Assembly: GCA_964057225.1 (NCBI GenBank)
Contig: OZ059898.1
Location: forward strand, 21,181,267 to 21,245,266
DNA length: 64,000 nt
Direction of reading: 5' to 3'
From: Auanema rhodensis
Lineage: Eukaryota > Nematoda > Chromadorea > Rhabditida > Rhabditidae
Positions 52,431 to 64,000 of this stretch are shown here, piece after piece. Every line of letters begins with the position of its first letter. Within the stretch, counting starts at the first letter, position 1. The notes under the pieces were generated by a model. The model saw nothing but the letters and a program-made list of their open reading frames with translations, was not told the DNA's origin and did no database searches. The position numbers and the translations under genes were made by a program.

Positions 52431-54893
52431 TTTTCAAAATTAGATTCCCCATGTCCATATTAGTCTAAAAACAAATTTTTATTGATATTGGTGCATGGTA
52501 ACCATGACTTTGAAATTTACGTGAACTTTAATTCATGCTAATTAAATGTACACGTGATGTGCACTTGGTATGTAACTCGCTTCACGTGAAAGATAAAGAG
52601 ATGCGGTTTTCAAAATTAGATTCCCCATGTCCATATTAGTCTAAAAACAAATTTTTATTGATATTGGTGCATGGTAACCATGACTTTGAAATTTACGTGT
52701 ACTTTAATTTATGCTAATTAAATGTACACGTGATGTGCACTTGGTATTTAACTCGCTTCACGTGAAAGATAAAGAGATGCGGTTTTCAAAATTAGATTCC
52801 CCAAGTCCATATTAGTCTAAAAACAAATTTTTATTGATATTGGTTCATGGTAACCATGACTTTGAAATTTACGTGAACTTTAATTTATGCTAATTAAATG
52901 TACACGTGATGTGCACTTGGTATGTAACTCGCTTCACGTGAAAGATAAAGAGATGCGGTTTTCAAAATTAGATTCCCCATGTCCATATTAGTCTAAAAAC
53001 AAATTTTCATTGATATTGGTTCATGGTAACCATGACTTTGAAATTTACGTGAACTTTGATTTATGCTAATTAAATGTACACGTGATGTGCACTTGGTATG
53101 TAACTCGCTTCACGTGAAAGATAAAGAGATGCAGTTTTCAAAATTAGATTCCCCATGTCCATATTAGTCTAAAAACAAATTTTTATTGATATTGGTGCAT
53201 GGTAACCATGACTTTGAAATTTACGTGAACTTTAATTTATGCTAATTAAATGTACACGTGATGTGCACTTGGTATGTAACTCGCTTCACGTGAAAGATAA
53301 AGAGATGCGGTTTTCAAAATTAGATTCCTCATGTCCATATTAGTCTAAAAACAAATTTTTATTGATATTGGTTCATGGTAACCATGACTTTGAAATTTAC
53401 GTGAACTTTAATTTATGCTAATTAAATGTACACGTGATGTGCACTTGGTATGTAACTCGCTTCACGTGAAAGATAAAGAGATGCGGTTTTCAAAATTAGA
53501 TTCCCCATCTCCATATTAGTCTAAAAACAAATTTTTATTGATATTGGTGCATGGTAACCATGACTTTGAAATTTACGTGAACTTTAATTTATGCTAATTA
53601 AATGTACACGTGATGTGCACTTGGTATGTAACTCGCTTCACGTGAAAGATAAAGAGATGCGGTTTTCAAAATTAGATTCCCATGTCCATATTAGTCTAAA
53701 AACAAATTTTTATTGATATTGGTTCATGGTAACCATGACTTTGAAATTTACGTGAACTTTAATTTATGCTAATTAAATGTACACGTGATGTGCACTTGGT
53801 ATGTAACTCGCTTCACGTGAAAGATAAAGAGATGCGGTTTTCAAAATTAGATTCCCCATGTCCATATTAGTCTAAAAACAAATTTTTATTGATATTGGTG
53901 CATGGTAACCATGACTTTGAAATTTACGTGAACTTTAATTTATGCTAATTAAATGTACACGTGATGTGCACTTGGTATGTAACTCGCTTCACGTGAAAGA
54001 TAAAGAGATGCGGTTTTCAAAATTAGATTCCCCATGTCCATATTAGTCTAAAAACAAATTTTTATTGATATTGGTTCATGGTAACCATGACTTTGAAATT
54101 TACGTGAACTTTAATTTATGCTAATTAAATGTACACGTGATGTGCACTTGGTATGTAACTCGCTTCACGTGAAAGATAAAGAGATGCGGTTTTCATAATT
54201 AGATTCCCCATGTCCATATTAGTCTAAAAACAAATTTTTATTGATATTGGTGCATGGTAACCATGACTTTGAAATTTACGTGAACTTTAATTTATTCTAA
54301 TTAAATGTACACGTGATGTGCACTTGGTATATAACTCGCTTCACGTGAAAGATAAAGAGATGCGGTTTTCAAAATTAGATTCCCCATGTCCATATTAGTC
54401 TAAAAACAAATTTTTATTGATATTGGTGCATGGTAACCATGACTTTGAAATTTACGTGAACTTTAATTTATGCTAATTAAATGTACACGTGATGTGCACT
54501 TGGTATGTAACTCGCTTCACGTGAAAGATAAAGAGATGCGGTTTTCAAAATTAGATTCCCCATGTCCATATTAGTCTAAAAACAAATTTTTATCGATATT
54601 GGTTCATGGTAACCATGACTTTGAAATTTACGTGAACTTTAATTTATGCTAATTAAATGTACACGTGATGTGCACTTGGTATGTAACTCGCTTCACGTGA
54701 AAGATAAAGAGATGCGGTTTTCAAAATTAGATTCCCCATGTCCATATTAGTCTAAAAACAAATTTTTATTGATATTGGTGCATGGTAACCATGACTTTGA
54801 AATTTACGTGTACTTTAATTTATGCTAATTAAATGTACACGTGATGTGCACTTGGTATGTAACTCGCTTCACGTGAAAGATAAAGAGATGCGG
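52431..54893 (+). repeat. Distant copy of the 47679-50142 segment
   Basis: Fourteen monomers in the same order, including the third copy of the 8-mer (52431-53837). It is 2463 bp because one C is missing in GATTCCCATG at about 53680. The preceding monomer (52255) has GTTTTTAAAATTAG, matching the one at 46095, so homology to the first 8-mer also extends leftwards. Confidence 0.85.
53663..53837 (+). repeat. 175-bp monomer with one C lost from the CCCC run
   Basis: ATTCCCATG at about 53680 instead of ATTCCCCATG. Among the 19 missing bases, this and the loss at 22260 are the only two that I placed outside the A/T tract. Confidence 0.8.
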
Positions 54894-55069
54894 TTTTCAA
54901 AATTAGATTCCCCAAGTCCATATTAGTCTAAAAACAAATTTTTATTGATATTGGTTCATGGTAACCATGACTTTGAAATTTACGTGAACTTTAATTTATG
55001 CTAATTAAATGTACACGTGATGTGCACTTGGTAAGTAACTCGCTTCACGTGAAAGATAAAGAGATGCGG
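54190..55069 (+). repeat. 5-monomer segment with a copy at 59118-59997
   Basis: TTCATAATT with TTATTCTAAT and TATATAAC; GTGC; TTTATCGATATT; ACGTGTAC; CCAAGTCC. The matching copy is exactly 4928 bp (28 monomers) downstream. The downstream ACGTGTAC monomer also has TCCGCATG, and the upstream CCAAGTCC monomer has GGTAAGTAAC. Confidence 0.82.
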
Positions 55070-55773
55070 TTTTCAAAATTAGATTCCCCATGTCCATATT
55101 AGTCTAAAAACAAATTTTTATTGATATTGGTGCATGGTAACCATGACTTTGAAATTTACGTGAACTTTAATTTATGCTAATTAAATGTACACGTGATGTG
55201 CACTTGGTATGTAACTCGCTTCACGTGAAAGATAAAGAGATGCGGTTTTCAAAATTAGATTCCCCATGTCCATATTAGTCTAAAAACAAATTTTTATTGA
55301 TATTGGTTCATGGTAACCATGACTTTGAAATTTACGTGAACTTTAATTTATGCTAATTAAATGTACACGTGATGTGCACTTGGTATGTAACTCGCTTCAC
55401 GTGAAAGATAAAGAGATGCGGTTTTCAAAATTAGATTCCCCATGTCCATATTAGTCTAAAAACAAATTTTTATTGATATTGGTTCATGGTAACCATGACT
55501 TTGAAATTTACGTGAACTTTAATTTATGCTAATTAAATGTACACGTGATGTGCACTTGGTATGTAACTCGCTTCACGTGAAAGATAAAGAGATGCGGTTT
55601 TCAAAATTAGATTCCCCATGTCCATATTAGTCTAAAAACAAATTTTTATTGATATTGGTGCATGGTAACCATGACTTTGAAATTTACGTGAACTTTAATT
55701 TATGCTAATTAAATGTACACGTGATGTGCACTTGGTATGTAACTCGCTTCACGTGAAAGATAAAAAGATGCGG

Positions 55774-57005
55774 TTTTCAAAATTAGATTCCCCATCTCCA
55801 TATTAGTCTAAAAACAAATTTTTATTGATATTGGTGCATGGTAACCAAGACTTTGAAATTTACGTGAACTTTAATTTATGCTAATTAAATGTACACGTGA
55901 TGTGCACTTGGTATGTAACTCGCTTCACGTGAAAGATAAAGAGATGCGGTTTTCAAAATTAGATTCCCCATGTCCATATTAGTCTAAAAACAAATTTTTA
56001 TTGATATTGGTTCATGGTAACCATGACTTTGAAATTTACGTGAACTTTAATTTATGCTAATTAAATGTACACGTGATGTGCACTTGGTATGTAACTCGCT
56101 TCACGTGAAAGATAAAGAGATGCGGTTTTCAAAATTAGATTCCCCATGTCCATATTAGTCTAAAAACAAATTTTTATTGATATTGGTGCATGGTAACCAT
56201 GACTTTGAAATTTACGTGAACTTTAATTTATTCTAATTAAATGTACACGTGATGTGCACTTGGTATATAACTCGCTTCACGTGAAAGATAAAGAGATGCG
56301 GTTTTCAAAATTAGATTCCCCATGTCCATATTAGTCTAAAAACAAATTTTTATTGATATTGGTGCATGGTAACCATGACTTTGAAATTTACGTGAACTTT
56401 AATTTATGCTAATTAAATGTACACGTGATGTGCACTTGGTATGTAACTCGCTTCACGTGAAAGATAAAGAGATGCGGTTTTCAAAATTAGATTCCCCATG
56501 TCCATATTAGTCTAAAAACAAATTTTTATTGATATTGGTGCATGGTAACCATGACTTTGAAATTTACGTGAACTTTAATTTATTCTAATTAAATGTACAC
56601 GTGATGTGCACTTGGTATGTAACTCGCTTCACGTGAAAGATAAAGAGATGCGGTTTTCAAAATTAGATTCCTCATGTCCATATTAGTCTAAAAACAAATT
56701 TTTATTGATATTGGTGCATGGTAACCATGACTTTGAAATTTACGTGAACTTTAATTTATGCTAATTAAATGTACACGTGATGTGCACTTGGTATGTAACT
56801 CGCTTCACGTGAAAGATAAAGAGATGCGGTTTTCAAAATTAGATTCCCCAAGTCCATATTAGTCTAAAAACAAATTTTTATTGATATTGGTTCATGGTAA
56901 CCATGACTTTGAAATTTACGTGAACTTTAATTTATGCTAATGAAATGTACACGTGATGTGCACTTGGTATGTAACCCGCTTCACGTGAAAGATAAAGAGA
57001 TGCGG
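55774..57005 (+). repeat. 7-monomer segment with a copy at 60174-61405
   Basis: CCATCTCC; GTTC; TTATTCTAAT with TATATAAC; GTGC; TTATTCTAAT; GTGC; and a GTTC monomer with TAACCCGC. The copy lies 4400 bp (25 monomers) downstream. The seventh monomer has CCAAGTCC in the left copy but GTTTTTAAAATT and ATTACCC in the right one. Between this pair and the 54190/59118 pair the right side has lost three monomers. Confidence 0.8.
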
Positions 57006-59117
57006 TTTTCAAAATTAGATTCCCCATGTCCATATTAGTCTAAAAACAAATTTTTATTGATATTGGTGCATGGTAACCATGACTTTGAAATTTACGTGTA
57101 CTTTAATTTATGCTAATTAAATGTACACGTGATGTGCACTTGGTATTTAACTCGCTTCACGTGAAAGATAAAGAGATGCGGTTTTCAAAATTAGATTCCC
57201 CAAGTCCATATTAGTCTAAAAACAAATTTTTATTGATATTGGTTCATGGTAACCATGACTTTGAAATTTACGTGAACTTTAATTTATGCTAATTAAATGT
57301 ACACGTGATGTGCACTTGGTATGTAACTCGCTTCACGTGAAAGATAAAGAGATGCGGTTTTCAAAATTAGATTCCCCATGTCCATATTAGTCTAAAAACA
57401 AATTTTTATTGATATTGGTTCATGGTAACCATGACTTTGAAATTTACGTGAACTTTGATTTATGCTAATTAAATGTACACGTGATGTGCACTTGGTATGT
57501 AACTCGCTTCACGTGAAAGATAAAGAGATGCTGTTTTCAAAATTAGATTCCCCATGTCCATATTAGTCTAAAAACAAATTTTTATTGATATTGGTGCATG
57601 GTAACCATGACTTTGAAATTTACGTGAACTTTAATTTATGCTAATTAAATGTACACGTGATGTGCACTTGGTATGTAACTCGCTTCACGTGAAAGATAAA
57701 GAGATGCGGTTTTCAAAATTAGATTCCTCATGTCCATATTAGTCTAAAAACAAATTTTTATTGATATTGGTTCATGGTAACCATGACTTTGAAATTTACG
57801 TGAACTTTAATTTATGCTAATTAAATGTACACGTGATGTGCACTTGGTATGTAACTCGCTTCACGTGAAAGATAAAGAGATGCTGTATTCAAAATTAGAT
57901 TCCCCATGTCCATATTAGTCTAAAAACAAATTTTTATTGATATTGGTGCATGGTAACCATGACTTTGAAATTTACGTGAACTTTAATTTATGCTAATTAA
58001 ATGTACACGTGATGTGCACTTGGTATGTAACTCGCTTCACGTGAAAGATAAAGAGATGCGGTTTTCAAAATTAGATTCCTCATGTCCATATTAGTCTAAA
58101 AACAAATTTTTATTGATATTGGTTCATGGTAACCATGACTTTGAAATTTACGTGAACTTTAATTTATGCTAATTAAATGTACACGTGATGTGCACTTGGT
58201 ATGTAACTCGCTTCACGTGAAAGATAAAGAGATGCGGTTTTCAAAATTAGATTCCCCATGTCCATATTAGTCTAAAAACAAATTTTTATTGATATTGGTG
58301 CATGGTAACCATGACTTTGAAATTTACGTGAACTTTAATTTATGCTAATTAAATGTACACGTGATGTGCACTTGGTATGTAACTCGCTTCACGTGAAAGA
58401 TAAAGAGATGCGGTTTTCAAAATTAGATTCCCCAAGTCCATTTTAGTCTAAAAACAAATTTTTATTGATATTGGTTCATGGTAACCATGACTTTGAAATT
58501 TTCGTGAACTTTAATTTATGCTAATTAAATGTACACGTGATGTGCACTTGGTATGTAACTCGCTTCACGTGAAAGATAAAGAGATGCGGTTTTTAAAATT
58601 AGATTCCCCATGTCCATATTAGTCTAAAAACAAATTTTTATTGATATTGGTGCATGGTAACCATGACTTTGAAATTTACGTGAACTTTAATTTATGCTAA
58701 TTAAATGTACACGTGATGTGCACTTGGTATGTAACTCGCTTCACGTGAAAGATAAAGAGATGCGGTTTTCAAAATTAGATTCCCCATCTCCATATTAGTC
58801 TAAAAACAAATTTTTATTGATATTGGTGCATGGTAACCATGACTTTGAAATTTACGTGAACTTTAATTTATGCTAATTAAATGTACACGTGATGTGCACT
58901 TGGTATGTAACTCGCTTCACGTGAAAGATAAAGAGATGCGGTTTTCAAAATTAGATTCCCCATGTCCATATTAGTCTAAAAACAAATTTTTATTGATATT
59001 GGTTCATGGTAACCATGACTTTGAAATTTACGTGAACTTTAATTTATGCTAATTAAATGTACACGTGATGTGCACTTGGTATGTAACTCGCTTCACGTGA
59101 AAGATAAAGAGATGCGG
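57006..59117 (+). repeat. Mixed right-domain monomers
   Basis: Twelve monomers. The first six follow the 8-mer order loosely (ACGTGTAC/GGTATTTAAC, CCAAGTCC, CTTTGATTT, plain, TCCTCATG). ATGCTGTTTT (about 57530) and ATGCTGTATTC (about 57882) are related local changes two monomers apart. The copy at 58414 has private CCATTTTAG and ATTTTCGTG. GTTTTTAAAATTAG (58590) and CCATCTCC (58766) follow. Confidence 0.7.
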
Positions 59118-59997
59118 TTTTCATAATTAGATTCCCCATGTCCATATTAGTCTAAAAACAAATTTTTATTGATATTGGTGCATGGTAACCATGACTTTGA
59201 AATTTACGTGAACTTTAATTTATTCTAATTAAATGTACACGTGATGTGCACTTGGTATATAACTCGCTTCACGTGAAAGATAAAGAGATGCGGTTTTCAA
59301 AATTAGATTCCCCATGTCCATATTAGTCTAAAAACAAATTTTTATTGATATTGGTGCATGGTAACCATGACTTTGAAATTTACGTGAACTTTAATTTATG
59401 CTAATTAAATGTACACGTGATGTGCACTTGGTATGTAACTCGCTTCACGTGAAAGATAAAGAGATGCGGTTTTCAAAATTAGATTCCCCATGTCCATATT
59501 AGTCTAAAAACAAATTTTTATCGATATTGGTTCATGGTAACCATGACTTTGAAATTTACGTGAACTTTAATTTATGCTAATTAAATGTACACGTGATGTG
59601 CACTTGGTATGTAACTCGCTTCACGTGAAAGATAAAGAGATGCGGTTTTCAAAATTAGATTCCGCATGTCCATATTAGTCTAAAAACAAATTTTTATTGA
59701 TATTGGTGCATGGTAACCATGACTTTGAAATTTACGTGTACTTTAATTTATGCTAATTAAATGTACACGTGATGTGCACTTGGTATGTAACTCGCTTCAC
59801 GTGAAAGATAAAGAGATGCGGTTTTCAAAATTAGATTCCCCAAGTCCATATTAGTCTAAAAACAAATTTTTATTGATATTGGTTCATGGTAACCATGACT
59901 TTGAAATTTACGTGAACTTTAATTTATGCTAATTAAATGTACACGTGATGTGCACTTGGTATGTAACTCGCTTCACGTGAAAGATAAAGAGATGCGG
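59118..59997 (+). repeat. Downstream copy of the 54190-55069 segment
   Basis: Five monomers in the same order as 54190-55069. The fourth (59646) combines TCCGCATG, otherwise a marker of the 27-41 kb domain, with ACGTGTAC of the right domain, so it is a candidate mosaic or independent mutation. Confidence 0.82.
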
Positions 59998-60173
59998 TTT
60001 TCAAAATTAGATTCCCCATGTCCATATTAGTCTAAAAACAAATTTTTATTGATATTGGTTCATGGTAACCATGACTTTGAAATTTACGTGAACTTTAATT
60101 TATGCTAATTAAATGTACACGTGATGTGCACTTGGTATGTAACTCGCTTCACGTGAAAGATAAAGAGATGCGG

Positions 60174-61405
60174 TTTTCAAAATTAGATTCCCCATCTCCA
60201 TATTAGTCTAAAAACAAATTTTTATTGATATTGGTGCATGGTAACCATGACTTTGAAATTTACGTGAACTTTAATTTATGCTAATTAAATGTACACGTGA
60301 TGTGCACTTGGTATGTAACTCGCTTCACGTGAAAGATAAAGAGATGCGGTTTTCAAAATTAGATTCCCCATGTCCATATTAGTCTAAAAACAAATTTTTA
60401 TTGATATTGGTTCATGGTAACCATGACTTTGAAATTTACGTGAACTTTAATTTATGCTAATTAAATGTACACGTGATGTGCACTTGGTATGTAACTCGCT
60501 TCACGTGAAAGATAAAGAGATGCGGTTTTCAAAATTAGATTCCCCATGTCCATATTAGTCTAAAAACAAATTTTTATTGATATTGGTGCATGGTAACCAT
60601 GACTTTGAAATTTACGTGAACTTTAATTTATTCTAATTAAATGTACACGTGATGTGCACTTGGTATATAACTCGCTTCACGTGAAAGATAAAGAGATGCG
60701 GTTTTCAAAATTAGATTCCCCATGTCCATATTAGTCTAAAAACAAATTTTTATTGATATTGGTGCATGGTAACCATGACTTTGAAATTTACGTGAACTTT
60801 AATTTATGCTAATTAAATGTACACGTGATGTGCACTTGGTATGTAACTCGCTTCACGTGAAAGATAAAGAGATGCGGTTTTCAAAATTAGATTCCCCATG
60901 TCCATATTAGTCTAAAAACAAATTTTTATTGATATTGGTGCATGGTAACCATGACTTTGAAATTTACGTGAACTTTAATTTATTCTAATTAAATGTACAC
61001 GTGATGTGCACTTGGTATGTAACTCGCTTCACGTGAAAGATAAAGAGATGCGGTTTTCAAAATTAGATTCCCCATGTCCATATTAGTCTAAAAACAAATT
61101 TTTATTGATATTGGTGCATGGTAACCATGACTTTGAAATTTACGTGAACTTTAATTTATGCTAATTAAATGTACACGTGATGTGCACTTGGTATGTAACT
61201 CGCTTCACGTGAAAGATAAAGAGATGCGGTTTTTAAAATTAGATTACCCATGTCCATATTAGTCTAAAAACAAATTTTTATTGATATTGGTTCATGGTAA
61301 CCATGACTTTGAAATTTACGTGAACTTTAATTTATGCTAATTAAATGTACACGTGATGTGCACTTGGTATGTAACCCGCTTCACGTGAAAGATAAAGAGA
61401 TGCGG
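60174..61405 (+). repeat. Downstream copy of the 55774-57005 segment
   Basis: Same seven-monomer order as at 55774. Its last three monomers are then repeated in tandem, so the segment overlaps the trimer at 60878. Confidence 0.8.
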
Positions 61406-61933
61406 TTTTCAAAATTAGATTCCCCATGTCCATATTAGTCTAAAAACAAATTTTTATTGATATTGGTGCATGGTAACCATGACTTTGAAATTTACGTGAA
61501 CTTTAATTTATTCTAATTAAATGTACACGTGATGTGCACTTGGTATGTAACTCGCTTCACGTGAAAGATAAAGAGATGCGGTTTTCAAAATTAGATTCCC
61601 CATGTCCATATTAGTCTAAAAACAAATTTTTATTGATATTGGTGCATGGTAACCATGACTTTGAAATTTACGTGAACTTTAATTTATGCTAATTAAATGT
61701 ACACGTGATGTGCACTTGGTATGTAACTCGCTTCACGTGAAAGATAAAGAGATGCGGTTTTCAAAATTAGATTCTTCAAGTCCATATTAGTCTAAAAACA
61801 AATTTTTATTGATATTGGTTCATGGTAACCATGACTTTGAAATTTACGTGAACTTTAATTTATGCTAATTAAATGTACACGTGATGTGCACTTGGTATGT
61901 AACCCGCTTCACGTAAAAGATAAAGAGATGCGG
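60878..61933 (+). repeat. Trimer duplication (2 x 528 bp)
   Basis: Units 60878-61405 and 61406-61933: TTATTCTAAT; GTGC; GTTC with TAACCCGC. The third monomers differ at their heads (GTTTTTAAAATT/ATTACCC versus ATTCTTCAAGTCC) but share the TAACCCGC tail. The last copy also has CACGTAAAAG, which breaks CACGTG box II. Confidence 0.82.
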
Positions 61934-62109
61934 TTTTCAAAATTAGATTCCCCATGTCCATATTAGTCTAAAAACAAATTTTTATTGATATTGGTGCATG
62001 GTAACCATGACTTTGAAATTTACGTGAACTTTAATTTATGCTAATTAAATGTACACGTGATGTGCACTTGGTATGTAACTCGCTTCACGTGAAAGATAAA
62101 GAGATGCGG

Positions 62110-63517
62110 TTTTCAAAATTAGATTCCCCATGTCCATATTAGTCTAAAAACAAATTTTTATTGATATTGGTGCATGGTAACCATGACTTTGAAATTTACG
62201 TGAACTTTAATTCATGCTAATTAAATGTACACGTGATGTGCACTTGGTATGTAACTCGCTTCACGTGAAAGATAAAGAGATGCGGTTTTCAAAATTAGAT
62301 TCCCCATGTCCATATTAGTCTAAAAACAAATTTTTATTGATATTGGTGCATGGTAACCATGACTTTGAAATTTACGTGTACTTTAATTTATGCTAATTAA
62401 ATGTACACGTGATGTGCACTTGGTATGTAACTCGCTTCACGTGAAAGATAAAGAGATGCGGTTTTCAAAATTAGATTCCCCAAGTCCATATTAGTCTAAA
62501 AACAAATTTTTATTGATATTGGTTCATGGTAACCATGACTTTGAAATTTACGTGAACTTTAATTTATGCTAATTAAATGTACACGTGATGTGCACTTGGT
62601 ATGTAACTCGCTTCACGTGAAAGATAAAGAGATGCGGTTTTCAAAATTAGATTCCCCATGTCCATATTAGTCTAAAAACAAATTTTTATTGATATTGGTT
62701 CATGGTAACCATGACTTTGAAATTTACGTGAACTTTAATTTATGCTAATTAAATGTACACGTGATGTGCACTTGGTATGTAACTCGCTTCACGTGAAAGA
62801 TAAAGAGATGCGGTTTTCAAAATTAGATTCCCCATGTCCATATTAGTCTAAAAACAAATTTTTATTGATATTGGTGCATGGTAACCATGACTTTGAAATT
62901 TACGTGAACTTTAATTCATGCTAATTGAATGTACACGTGATGTGCACTTGGTATGTAACTCGCTTCACGTGAAAGATAAAGAGATGCGGTTTTCATAATT
63001 AGATTCCCCATGTCCATATTAGTCTAAAAACAAATTTTTATTGATATTGGTGCATGGTAACCATGACTTTGAAATTTACGTGTACTTTAATTTATGCTAA
63101 TTAAATGTACACGTGATGTGCACTTGGTATGTAACTCGCTTCACGTGAAAGATAAAGAGATGCGGTTTTGAAAATTAGATTCCCCAAGTCCATATTAGTC
63201 TAAAAACAAATTTTTATTGATATTGGTTCATGGTAACCATGACTTTGAAATTTACGTGAACTTTAATTTATGCTAATTAAATGTACACGTGATGTGCACT
63301 TGGTATGTAACTCGCTTCACGTGAAAGATAAAGAGATGCGGTTTTCAAAATTAGATTCCCCATGTCCATATTAGTCTAAAAACAAATTTTTATTGATATT
63401 GGTTCATGGTAACCATGACTTTGAAATTTACGTGAACTTTAATTTATGCTAATTAAATGTACACGTGATGTGCACTTGGTATGTAACTCGCTTCACGTGA
63501 AAGATAAAGAGATGCGG
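62110..63517 (+). repeat. Tetramer duplication (2 x 704 bp)
   Basis: Units 62110-62813 and 62814-63517: AATTCATGC; ACGTGTAC; CCAAGTCC; GTTC. In the second unit the ACGTGTAC monomer also has TTCATAATT, the first has AATTGAATG and the third has GTTTTGAAAATT. The set is a shortened form of the 8-mer at 46271. Confidence 0.82.
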
Positions 63518-63869
63518 TTTTCAAAATTAGATTCCCCATGTCCATATTAGTCTAAAAACAAATTTTTATTGATATTGGTGCATGGTAACCATGACTTTGA
63601 AATTTACGTGAACTTTAATTTATGCTAATTAAATGTACACGTGATGTGCACTTGGTATGTAACTCGCTTCACGTGAAAGATAAAGAGATGCGGTTTTCAA
63701 AATTAGATTCCCCATGTCCATATTAGTCTAAAAACAAATTTTTATTGATATTGGTGCATGGTAACCATGACTTTGAAATTTACGTGAACTTTAATTTATG
63801 CTAATTAAATGTACACGTGATGTGCACTTGGTATGTAACTCGCTTCACGTGAGAGATAAAGAGATGCGG

Positions 63870-64000
63870 TTTTCAAAATTAGATTCCCCATGTCCATATT
63901 AGTCTAAAAACAAATTTTTATTGATATTGGTTCATGGTAACCATGACTTTGAAATTTACGTGAACTTTAATTCATGCTAATTAAATGTACACGTGATGTG
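63870..64000 (+). repeat. Last monomer, cut by the window end
   Basis: 131 bp, ending in GATGTG at reference position 131. It has GTTCATGG and AATTCATGC. The array clearly continues beyond the window. Confidence 0.95.

Larger units (their letters stand above)
1..64000 (+). repeat. Satellite DNA array, 176-bp monomer, about 363.7 copies
   Basis: The whole window is head-to-tail copies of one 176-bp monomer, all in one orientation. Copies start at 1, 177, 353, 529 and so on, and the last starts at 63870. Most copies differ from the common form at only a few positions, so identity between copies is very high. The register never breaks: 363 monomers would span 63888 bp but span 63869, and the 19 missing bases are accounted for by 14 short copies before 9315 and by copies starting at 22163, 31138, 44161 (two bases) and 53663, plus none elsewhere that I saw. 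No unique sequence, mobile element or gene interrupts it. Arrays of this size are typical of eukaryotic centromeric or pericentromeric heterochromatin; that location is inference. I do not recognise the family. Both ends of the window lie inside the array, so its true length is unknown. Confidence 0.98.

Noticed and set aside
1-64000. Open reading frames on either strand
   Set aside because: Each monomer has stops in all three frames of both strands between bases 4 and 38, and the monomer length is not a multiple of three. An open frame can therefore barely exceed one monomer (about 70 codons), and any such frames repeat with the array.
1-64000. CRISPR array
   Set aside because: The whole 176 bp is repeated; there are no short repeats alternating with unique spacers.
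1-64000. Assembly or simulation artefact from copying one repeat
   Set aside because: Copies carry many different, linked and nested variants in a coherent higher-order pattern, which a simple artefact would not give. Exact copy number still needs long reads.
1-64000. Telomeric repeats or rDNA
   Set aside because: No TTAGGG, TTTAGGG or TTAGG runs and no conserved ribosomal RNA sequence occur.
1-64000. A defence, biosynthetic or other gene-based system
   Set aside because: There is no coding capacity in the window; anything of interest must lie in the repeat's structure, chromatin or evolution.

Overview
The window is one uninterrupted tandem array of a single satellite DNA family. The monomer is 176 bp, about 32% G+C in the first copy, and every copy lies in the same orientation. 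Taking the TTTTCAAAAT motif at base 1 as the monomer start, I could follow the repeat register to base 64000: 363 complete monomers plus the first 131 bp of a 364th. The register is short by 19 bp in total, and the small deletions I located add up to exactly 19. There are therefore no insertions, no transposon, no unique spacer and no gene. An array this long and pure suggests (peri)centromeric or other constitutive heterochromatin of a eukaryote. I do not recognise the family and the sequence does not identify the lineage.

Layout, using diagnostic variants. (1) Bases 1-10370: monomers with a one-base-short AAAAGAAA tract linked to GCTTCATGG, GATCCCCC variants, and local 3-, 6-, 7- and 9-monomer repeats. 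(2) 10371-19874: mostly GTTCATGG monomers, with 5-mer and 6-mer duplications and an ATTAATGC variant. (3) 19875-21810: an alternating two-type (352 bp) pattern in duplicated 5-mers. (4) 21811 to about 43456: mostly GTGCATGG monomers organised as two recurring modules, here called W (7 monomers) and V (8 monomers), which probably derive from an ancestral unit of about 20 monomers (about 3.5 kb), with later 9-mer, 8-mer and 13-mer duplications. (5) About 43457-64000: a new variant set (ACGTGTAC, CCAAGTCC, CCATCTCC, TTCATAATT, TTATTCT) in 8-mer, 7-mer, 4-mer and 3-mer repeats plus long-range copies.

Each monomer carries a cluster of symmetric motifs in its second half: a near-palindrome around GGTAACC, a 7-bp inverted repeat, and three ACGTGA cores at 33 and 32 bp spacing. 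Two of these are full CACGTG boxes, and one matches the budding-yeast CDEI consensus on the minus strand. They are the best candidates for protein binding or DNA structure, but no function is shown by sequence alone. Every reading frame on both strands is stopped within the first 38 bp of each monomer, so nothing here looks coding.
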